Under the pieces are notes generated by a model. That model searched no databases and had not been told where the DNA came from. It saw only the letters and a list, made by a program, of their open reading frames with translations. 37,409 bases of DNA from Syntrophomonadaceae bacterium (GTDB lineage Bacteria; Bacillota; Syntrophomonadia; Syntrophomonadales; Syntrophomonadaceae), in the NCBI GenBank assembly GCA_012729835.1, contig JAAYCK010000017.1, forward strand, positions 1 to 37,409, written 5' to 3'. Shown piece after piece: positions 33,402 through 37,409 of the stretch; the stretch's first letter is position 1; each line of letters starts with the position of its first letter. The position numbers and the translations under genes were made by a program.

Positions 33402-33644
33402 ATGCGCTTAGATAAATTTTTAAAAGTCAGCCGAATAATCAAAAGACGAACCGTGGCTAAAGACTTTGCTGAAAGTGAAAGGGTTATGATAAATGGCCGC
33501 ACAGCCAAGCCCTCCAGTGAGGTAAAAAAGGGTGACATCATCATTATTCAGGTAGGGGAACGCAAAACCACGGTTGAGGTTTTAGATATTAAGGAGAACG
33601 TTAAAGCCGCTGAGGCGAAAAATCTATACAGAACTATTGAATAG
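33402..33644 (+). CDS. rqcP: RqcP-type S4-domain RNA-binding protein
   Basis: This is an 80-residue S4-domain protein: MRLDKFLKVSRIIKRRTVAKDFAESERVMINGRTAKPSSEVKKGDII. Homologues (Hsp15/YabO, renamed RqcP) bind stalled 50S subunits and help RqcH add C-terminal alanine tails in ribosome quality control. It is in the same place as yabO in B. subtilis. The start directly follows the HU stop and depends on translational coupling, and two hairpins follow. Confidence 0.95.
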   Translation: MRLDKFLKVSRIIKRRTVAKDFAESERVMINGRTAKPSSEVKKGDIIIIQVGERKTTVEVLDIKENVKAAEAKNLYRTIE

Positions 33645-33652
33645 TAAATAAT

Positions 33653-33686
33653 ATCGCCCTCATTAGCGGGGGCGATTCTATTTTTT
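33653..33686 (+). terminator. intrinsic terminator after rqcP
   Basis: ATCGCCC at 33653-33659 pairs with GGGCGAT at 33670-33676, followed by TCTATTTTTT. It separates the HU-rqcP unit from yabP. Confidence 0.88.
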
Positions 33687-33713
33687 GAAGCCATTGCTTT
33701 ATGCGATGGCTTC
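33687..33713 (+). terminator. second hairpin in tandem
   Basis: GAAGCCATTGC pairs with GCGATGGCTTC (one G-T pair) around TTTAT, then TCTTATTG. It backs up the preceding terminator. Confidence 0.65.
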
Positions 33714-33720
33714 TCTTATT

Positions 33721-33751
33721 GTCATAAGCTTATACCTTGTCTGCATATCTT
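33721..33751 (+). promoter_or_regulatory. weak sigma-E-like promoter of yabP
   Basis: GTCATAA at 33721-33727 and CATATCTT at 33744-33751 partly resemble the sigma-E boxes (ATATT; CATACAnT) with a 16-bp gap. yabP and yabQ are sigma-E genes in Bacillus. The match is poor, so this is a guess from context. Confidence 0.25.
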
Positions 33752-33788
33752 TTGGTAATGATTAATGTGGCTCTGAGGAGGTAGAAAG

Positions 33789-34058
33789 ATGGCGGAACAT
33801 AGTGTGAGCATGCAAAATCGCAGGAATGTACAGATGGCAGGAATTAAGAACGTGATCACTTTTGATGAGGATGAGATCATCCTGGAGAGTGAGTTGGGAT
33901 TTCTGGCCATACTGGGCGAAGACCTGCATGTAACCATGTTGAACCTGGAGCAGGGCAAGGTCTCTCTGGCTGGCAATGTGCGCAGTATGGAATACAAGGA
34001 GCAGAGCAGTGACATCAAAGCTCGTGGCAAGAGTATCTTAAACCGTCTGCTGAAGTAA
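33789..34058 (+). CDS. yabP: sporulation protein YabP
   Basis: This 89-residue protein of the YabP/YqfC family has the family core NVQMAGIKNVITFDEDEIILESELGFLAILGEDLHVTMLNLEQGKVSLAGNVRSMEYKEQ. AGGAGG lies seven bases before the ATG. The family is made in the mother cell and is needed for normal spore formation in some species; its biochemical role is not established. yabQ follows after 86 bp. Confidence 0.95.
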   Translation: MAEHSVSMQNRRNVQMAGIKNVITFDEDEIILESELGFLAILGEDLHVTMLNLEQGKVSLAGNVRSMEYKEQSSDIKARGKSILNRLLK

Positions 34059-34144
34059 AGCATGCGGATGAGAGGTGAGAGCGGCCGTAGGGGACCGATA
34101 TCGTATGTGGAAATCTGCAAATAGCCGGATGATGAGGTGAAGAA

Positions 34145-34576
34145 TTGGCGGAGCTGGCAAGTCAGATACAGTCTTTTTTCCTTACTCTGGTGCTGGGTCT
34201 GATCACTGGAGTTATTTTTCATTATTATCAGCTCTTTATACGGCAGGCTCGGGTGGGCAGGTACATTCTCTATCTCATGGATCTCTTCCTGTGGCTATTG
34301 ATTATTGCCCTGGTTTTCTGGGCGATGGTTGGTATCAATCAGGGTGAGGTTCGCTTTTACGTGCTGCTTGCCTTGCTCATGGGCATACTGCTCTATTTTC
34401 GCGTCTTATCGGCCAGGTTCAACGATTATTTATCAGGTACTGCCTCCCGTAATATCCGAGCATTGGCCTTCGGTGGAAGGCAGCTAAAACAGGCCGGGAG
34501 CATCATAAAATCAGCAATGAGGAAAGCGATGCCGCGAAGAACGCCACCGCCACCCCCGCCGCCTGATCCCGAGTAG
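34145..34576 (+). CDS. yabQ: spore cortex biosynthesis protein YabQ
   Basis: This 143-residue membrane protein starts at TTG 34145 just after GAGGTGAAG. Hydrophobic segments lie near residues 9-27 (FFLTLVLGLITGVIFHYY), 40-60 and 65-82. In B. subtilis YabQ localises to the forespore membranes and is required for cortex assembly. The C-terminal tail is basic and ends in seven prolines (RRTPPPPPPPDPE), which should need EF-P for translation and is not a common ending in the family as I know it. Confidence 0.93.
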   Translation: MAELASQIQSFFLTLVLGLITGVIFHYYQLFIRQARVGRYILYLMDLFLWLLIIALVFWAMVGINQGEVRFYVLLALLMGILLYFRVLSARFNDYLSGTASRNIRALAFGGRQLKQAGSIIKSAMRKAMPRRTPPPPPPPDPE

Positions 34577-34610
34577 TTGTCAGAATTATAATATTTTTTT
34601 GCCGGAAGTG

Positions 34611-34640
34611 TTGCCCCCGATATCTAATATGTCGTATACT
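34611..34640 (+). promoter_or_regulatory. sigma-A-like promoter for the HTH gene and divIC
   Basis: TTGCCC at 34611-34616, 18 bp, TATACT at 34635-34640. The predicted start of transcription lies within the DnaA-box cluster that follows. Confidence 0.55.
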
Positions 34641-34644
34641 AAAT

Positions 34645-34676
34645 TTGTCCACAGTTTGTGGATAAATTGTGGATGG
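34645..34676. promoter_or_regulatory. cluster of three DnaA-box-like sequences
   Basis: TTGTCCACA (34645-34653, one mismatch to TTATCCACA), TGTGGATAA (34657-34665, exact inverse match) and TGTGGATGG (34668-34676, two mismatches, same direction as the second). The first two also form an inverted repeat. The cluster covers the transcription start predicted from the -10 box at 34635. Confidence 0.65.
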
Positions 34677-34684
34677 ACTGTAAA

Positions 34685-34915
34685 ATGAAGATCGAGATTC
34701 GGGGAGCCCATAAACTAAGTTTCCGGGAGAGACAAGTCGTAGTCCTTAAAGAAATGGGCAAAAGCACTGAGGAGATTTGCCGGCAGCTCCAGATTAGTTC
34801 CAGTACGGTAGCGACTCTCTACAATCGTGCCCGCGGCAAAGGCTACGAGGTGGTAATCGTATTGCCTGGAGAAGTACTGGGGCTGTTTGAAGGGGATAAC
34901 GAGGATGAAGAGTAA
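34685..34915 (+). CDS. small HTH protein (sigma-70 region 4 / LuxR-like)
   Basis: This 76-residue protein from ATG 34685 has no strong ribosome site; an in-frame start at 34658 would put the DnaA boxes inside the gene. Residues 8-55 form a helix-turn-helix like sigma region 4 or LuxR (KLSFRERQVVVLKEMGKSTEEICRQLQISSSTVATLYNRARGKG), followed by a short hydrophobic strand and an acidic tail (FEGDNEDEE). There is no region 2, so it is not a full sigma factor. It overlaps the divIC start by 11 bases and is probably co-expressed. B. subtilis has no gene here. Its function is unknown; a local DNA-binding regulator is likely. Confidence 0.8.
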   Translation: MKIEIRGAHKLSFRERQVVVLKEMGKSTEEICRQLQISSSTVATLYNRARGKGYEVVIVLPGEVLGLFEGDNEDEE

Positions 34916-35177
34916 ACCCGCCAAGCGAATATTTATCATGCTGGTTTGCTTTGTCATGATGGTTACTATTATTCCCCGGGCGAAGACCATCTGGGAGCTT
35001 AATGGGCGAAAACAGCAGTTGGTCATGGAAAAAAACCAGGTTCAGAGGTTGAACCAACAGTTAAAAGAACAGTTAATAGAGTCTAAAAAACCGGAAACGG
35101 TTGAAAGAATAGCCCGCGAAAAGCTCAAGATGGTCAAAGAAGGCGAAACCTACGTGATCGAAGTGTCGGCTGACTAA
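34905..35177 (+). CDS. divIC: septum formation initiator DivIC/FtsB
   Basis: This 90-residue bitopic protein is read from ATG 34905, inside the end of the HTH gene; a TTG at 34887 in frame is possible. A basic N-terminus (MKSKPAKR) leads to one membrane helix (IFIMLVCFVMMVTIIP) and a periplasmic coiled coil (ELNGRKQQLVMEKNQVQRLNQQLKEQLIESKK), then PETVERIAREKLKMVKEGETYVIEV, the usual DivIC/FtsB ending. It acts in the divisome with FtsL and DivIB. The order yabQ-divIC-yabR matches B. subtilis apart from the extra HTH gene. Confidence 0.94.
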   Translation: MKSKPAKRIFIMLVCFVMMVTIIPRAKTIWELNGRKQQLVMEKNQVQRLNQQLKEQLIESKKPETVERIAREKLKMVKEGETYVIEVSAD

Positions 35178-35254
35178 TACATCTCCAGCTAAGCTCCCGT
35201 GTATAAAAACATCTCCAAGTGCTTCCGTATTAGGAAAAAACGGAATTATTGTTG

Positions 35255-35283
35255 TTGACTACTGTCGCTCTCTTGCATACAAT
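35255..35283 (+). promoter_or_regulatory. sigma-A promoter of yabR
   Basis: TTGACT at 35255-35260, 17 bp, TACAAT at 35278-35283: one mismatch in each box. It lies 36 bp before the yabR ATG. Confidence 0.85.
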
Positions 35284-35318
35284 AAATCTAGTATCTTTAG
35301 AGGGGGACATCTATCTCT

Positions 35319-35765
35319 ATGCCTATCGAACAAGCGGATATTGTACCCGGGGATATTATTGAAGGCCGGGTTCAGGGCATTACTAAATTTGGAGCATTTA
35401 TCGAATTGCCCGGAGGCACTGTAGGTCTGGTTCATATCTCCGAGATAGCCGATACCTATGTTCGCGATGTAAAGGATTTTATCCAGGAAGGCGACATGGT
35501 AAGGGTTAAAGTGCTCAACATAGCTGGCAAGAAAATTGGTCTTTCCATCAAACAGGCCGCTCCACCCCGTAGGGTTGAGGAAATTCCTCGTAATGTCAGC
35601 CCTCGAGCTAACTATTCCGGGGGAGGGAATTACAACAAACCTCAGGCCAATCAGGGTGGGAATCTGGATGATAAGATAGCCCGTTTCCTCAAAGAGAGCG
35701 ACGAAAGAATGCAGCCACTTAAAAATAAAATGGAGCCGCGCAGGCGGAATCGTAATAATCAGTAA
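35319..35765 (+). CDS. yabR: S1 domain RNA-binding protein (YabR family)
   Basis: This 148-residue protein has one S1 domain at residues 8-76 (VPGDIIEGRVQGITKFGAFIELPGGTVGLVHISEIADTYVRDVKDFIQEGDMVRVKVLNIAGKKIGLSIKQ). A low-complexity Gly/Asn/Arg tail (SGGGNYNKPQANQGG) and a basic end (EPRRRNRNNQ) follow. It resembles Bacillus YabR and the GSP13 type of general-stress S1 proteins that bind RNA or ribosomes. AGAGGGGG lies 12 bases before the ATG, a longer than usual spacing. It has its own promoter and terminator. Confidence 0.95.
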   Translation: MPIEQADIVPGDIIEGRVQGITKFGAFIELPGGTVGLVHISEIADTYVRDVKDFIQEGDMVRVKVLNIAGKKIGLSIKQAAPPRRVEEIPRNVSPRANYSGGGNYNKPQANQGGNLDDKIARFLKESDERMQPLKNKMEPRRRNRNNQ

Positions 35766-35775
35766 TGAAAGCGCT

Positions 35776-35803
35776 AAGGCACTTCCGCGAGAAGTGCTTT
35801 TTC
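35776..35803 (+). terminator. intrinsic terminator of yabR
   Basis: GCACTTC at 35779-35785 pairs with GAAGTGC at 35791-35797 around CGCGA, extended by AA/TT pairs, followed by TTTTTC. Confidence 0.9.
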
Positions 35804-35867
35804 TTTGTGAAATTATGGACAGGTTAATATTGAAACAGAAGCTAAGTAATGTATAATCAGGTGTATG

Positions 35868-35890
35868 TTATTGCGAGCGTAGCAATCTAG
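35868..35890. repeat. REP-like repeat, short remnant, copy 7
   Basis: TTATTGCGAGCGTAGCAATCTAG is a shortened half unit of the dispersed repeat. The 334-bp gap between yabR and the phosphatase holds it, the yabR terminator and two inverted repeats, and no gene. Confidence 0.65.
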
Positions 35891-35981
35891 TCCTAAAGGT
35901 CTATACTCAGCTGTTATAAATACAACTTGGATTGCCCTAAAATTTTATAAGCCAAGCTATGGCTGTGTTCGTAATAGCCTC

Positions 35982-36047
35982 AGCAACTACTATACTGTAT
36001 CGCATAATTAGTTGCTGCGCGAGTAAGTCAAATCCTTATTGACTTAC
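35982..36047. repeat. two consecutive perfect inverted repeats upstream of the phosphatase
   Basis: AGCAACTA (35982-35989) with TAGTTGCT (36009-36016), then GTAAGTCAA (36023-36031) with TTGACTTAC (36039-36047). They end 52 bp before the Ppx/GppA start. They may be operators or leader hairpins; TATACT at 36050 could be a -10 box. Confidence 0.55.
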
Positions 36048-36099
36048 GTTATACTAATCTGTGGTTTCTGTGTTAATTGCGTACCCCAGGGAGGTTATT

Positions 36100-36969
36100 A
36101 TGCGTAGAGCGGCGATTGATATAGGAACCAATTCGTGCCGGTTGCTAATTGTTGATGCAGACGAGGGCCGATATCATGTGATCCGGCGTGAGTTGTGCAG
36201 CACCCGCCTGGGTCAGGGAGTGGATGCTCGCCGGGTGCTGGCCCCGGAGGCAATCGGCCGCACTATCACTTGCTTGCAGGAGTTCAAGCAGATAATGGAG
36301 GAAAACAGAGTCGTATGGTCCCGGGCAGTGGCCACCAGTGCAGTCAGGGATGCTATCAATAGGGAAGAATTCCTGGCGATCGTGCGGCGGGAGTGCGGAA
36401 TGAAGGTGGAGGTTATCGATGGCGAGCAGGAGGCTGCCTTGAGCTACCGGGGAGTCAACTGCGGGCTACCGTTGAATGATCCCCCGCTGGTGGTGGATCT
36501 GGGCGGAGGCAGCTGCGAGTTCATTCTTTCTACTGATGAGGTGAACTGGTCCATATCACTTCCTCTGGGGGCGGTACGGGCTACCGAAGCCGCTTACAGC
36601 CCGGCAGATATCGAGCTTATCCTCTCCCCGCTGTCGCCTTACCGGGATAGGCTCGCGAATTGCCCGGTGGTTTTTGTGGGGGGGACGGCAACCACTCTGG
36701 TGGCGGTGCAGCTGGCTCTACCCGAATATGATACCCGGATGGTTCACGGCCAGAGGCTCTCTTTAGCTGAAATACAGGAGGTCTATGAACTCCTGCAAGG
36801 GCTCTCTATAAAGGAGCGTCAGCGTCTGCCTGGCCTGCAGCCGGAAAGGGCCGACATTATATCGGCCGGAGCTCTGATAGTGCTAGAAATCATGAAATTC
36901 TTGAGTTGCGGCCAGATCACGGTGAGTGAGAGCGATATCCTGGACGGTATCATAACTGAAGGGTTTTGA
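36100..36969 (+). CDS. Ppx/GppA-type exopolyphosphatase / pppGpp phosphohydrolase, short form
   Basis: This 289-residue protein is read from ATG 36100 after GGGAGG; an upstream GTG at 36061 is in frame without a site. It has the actin-like ASKHA fold: phosphate-1 motif AAIDIGTNSCRLLIVD, middle motif ATSAVRDAINREEF, phosphate-2 motif VVDLGGGSCEFIL, and GGTATTLVAVQ. It ends soon after the second actin-like lobe (ERADIISAGALIVLEIM...ESDILDGII), so it lacks the extra C-terminal HD-like domain of E. coli enzymes and resembles the short Ppx1-like clostridial group. It cleaves polyphosphate or the 5' phosphate of pppGpp; which one cannot be told. Confidence 0.94.
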   Translation: MRRAAIDIGTNSCRLLIVDADEGRYHVIRRELCSTRLGQGVDARRVLAPEAIGRTITCLQEFKQIMEENRVVWSRAVATSAVRDAINREEFLAIVRRECGMKVEVIDGEQEAALSYRGVNCGLPLNDPPLVVDLGGGSCEFILSTDEVNWSISLPLGAVRATEAAYSPADIELILSPLSPYRDRLANCPVVFVGGTATTLVAVQLALPEYDTRMVHGQRLSLAEIQEVYELLQGLSIKERQRLPGLQPERADIISAGALIVLEIMKFLSCGQITVSESDILDGIITEGF

Positions 36970-37158
36970 AAAACATGGGTCTTGAAGATTGAGAATTTTC
37001 GACATAAACTGTGACTTAGGACATTGTTATATCTAGACCGAGTGAAGGCTGGTTAAATTGTTTCCAATACTGCAAAAAAGTTATCTAAGGCTTGGAGAGC
37101 CCCGGAGTTTTCACGGAAAGCCCTCCTGGTCAGTGGATAAATCGGTCATCAAATATCT

Positions 37159-37266
37159 TTGAAGGAGGTGAACAGGGGACTGAGCGGTTTATCTGCGATC
37201 GCCCTTGTTAAAGGATTTTTGGATCCTGTTGCAGGGCTTATCCGAAAGTTGACTCGAGAAATATGA
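37159..37266 (+). CDS. possible 35-residue amphipathic peptide
   Basis: An open frame starts TTG AAG GAG GTG (or at that GTG, 37168) and encodes KEVNRGLSGLSAIALVKGFLDPVAGLIRKLTREI. A strong GAAGGAGGTG lies within the first codons, too close to drive these starts; a CTG at 37180 would be better spaced but is a rare start. The peptide could be a membrane-lying amphipathic helix. It precedes the FNT channel gene by 33 bp. The 330-bp gap otherwise shows GGCTT/AAGCC hairpin potential near 37090. Weak support. Confidence 0.25.
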   Translation: MKEVNRGLSGLSAIALVKGFLDPVAGLIRKLTREI

Positions 37267-37299
37267 ACGGGTAAGTTGTTAAGAAAGGATGAGGAGAGA

Positions 37300-37409
37300 A
37301 TGAATTGTTTCGGACCTGCAGAAGTAGCGGGAGTAGCTTGTGGAGCCGGCGGCAAGAAAGCTAGCCTGTCTCTGGGCAAACTGTTTATCCTGGGTATCCT
37401 GGCCGGTGC
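37300..37409 (+). CDS. formate/nitrite transporter family channel (5' end only)
   Basis: Only the first 36 codons are in the window: MNCFGPAEVAGVACGAGGKK, then SLSLGKLFILGILAG. The PAEV start and the GKLFxLGILAG helix match the N-terminal re-entrant region and first helix of FocA/FdhC/NirC pentameric channels. AAGGATGAGGAG precedes the ATG. If FocA-like it would move formate, which suits a syntroph or fermenter. The rest of the gene lies beyond the right edge. Confidence 0.85.
   Translation, partial: MNCFGPAEVAGVACGAGGKKASLSLGKLFILGILAG

Noticed and set aside
37149-37379. Minus-strand 76-codon frame at the right edge
   Set aside because: It is antisense to the FNT start and its leader, with no ribosome site or family similarity.

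Overview
The window looks like chromosomal DNA of an anaerobic, endospore-forming, low-to-mid GC Firmicute (Clostridia). The evidence is a dense set of sporulation and germination genes (spoIIR, fin, spoVT, a SpoVB-family exporter, yabP, yabQ, a gerA-type operon). These sit in the order ispE / glmU / prs / pth / fin / mfd / spoVT / spoVB-like / mazG / hup / rqcP / yabP / yabQ / divIC / yabR, which closely follows the Bacillus subtilis spoVC-yabR region. A sigma-54-controlled acyl-CoA:acetate CoA-transferase and a formate/nitrite transporter would suit a fermentative or syntrophic butyrate/fatty-acid oxidiser such as the Syntrophomonadaceae. That placement is inference; no rRNA is present to test it.

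Layout. 1-989: trailer end of a type I-C-like CRISPR array; the leader and cas genes must lie left of the window. 1017-1847: a membrane-anchored degenerate J-domain protein. 2009-5276: a PAS/AAA+ sigma-54 activator, a 508-bp regulatory gap with TGTTG-N8-CAACA sites and a consensus -24/-12 promoter, then the CoA-transferase. 5363-8019 (minus): a translationally coupled pair of a phytoene-desaturase-like flavoprotein and a 2Fe-2S flavoprotein reductase. 8384-10304: a YtrA-type GntR repressor with its own promoter and a 24-bp operator, driving an ABC ATPase/permease pair. 10311-11084 (minus): an alpha/beta hydrolase.

11585-22163: spoIIR, ispE, an FCD-type GntR regulator, a MobA-like nucleotidyltransferase, glmU, prs, pth, fin and mfd. 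22093-28875 (minus): a seven-gene germination-receptor operon in the order B-A-C-x-C-y-B, where x and y are small membrane proteins. It is inserted between mfd and spoVT. 29257-35765: spoVT, SpoVB-like, mazG, HU, rqcP, yabP, yabQ, a small HTH gene not found at this position in B. subtilis, divIC and yabR. 36100-37409: a short Ppx/GppA phosphatase and the start of an FNT-family channel.

How the parts connect. Most of the second half serves the forespore/mother-cell programme (SpoIIR signal, Fin, SpoVT, YabP/YabQ, Ger receptors) or housekeeping (PRPP, UDP-GlcNAc, tRNA recycling, transcription-coupled repair, nucleotide clean-up, ribosome quality control, division). Promoter-like sequences fit this: a sigma-F-like -10 before spoIIR and a near-consensus sigma-G promoter before spoVT.

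Intergenic regions carry two dispersed repeat families: palindromic REP-like units built on ATTGCCGCG...CGCAATGAC, and short CACAGAT/ACGCAGAT tracts. A third element of about 74 bp occurs only twice, in the mfd upstream region and in the ger/spoVT intergenic region. The most interesting items are the sigma-54/CoA-transferase switch, the unusual ger operon with its small membrane proteins, the two-copy 74-bp element, and the DnaA-box cluster at the promoter of the small HTH gene and divIC.
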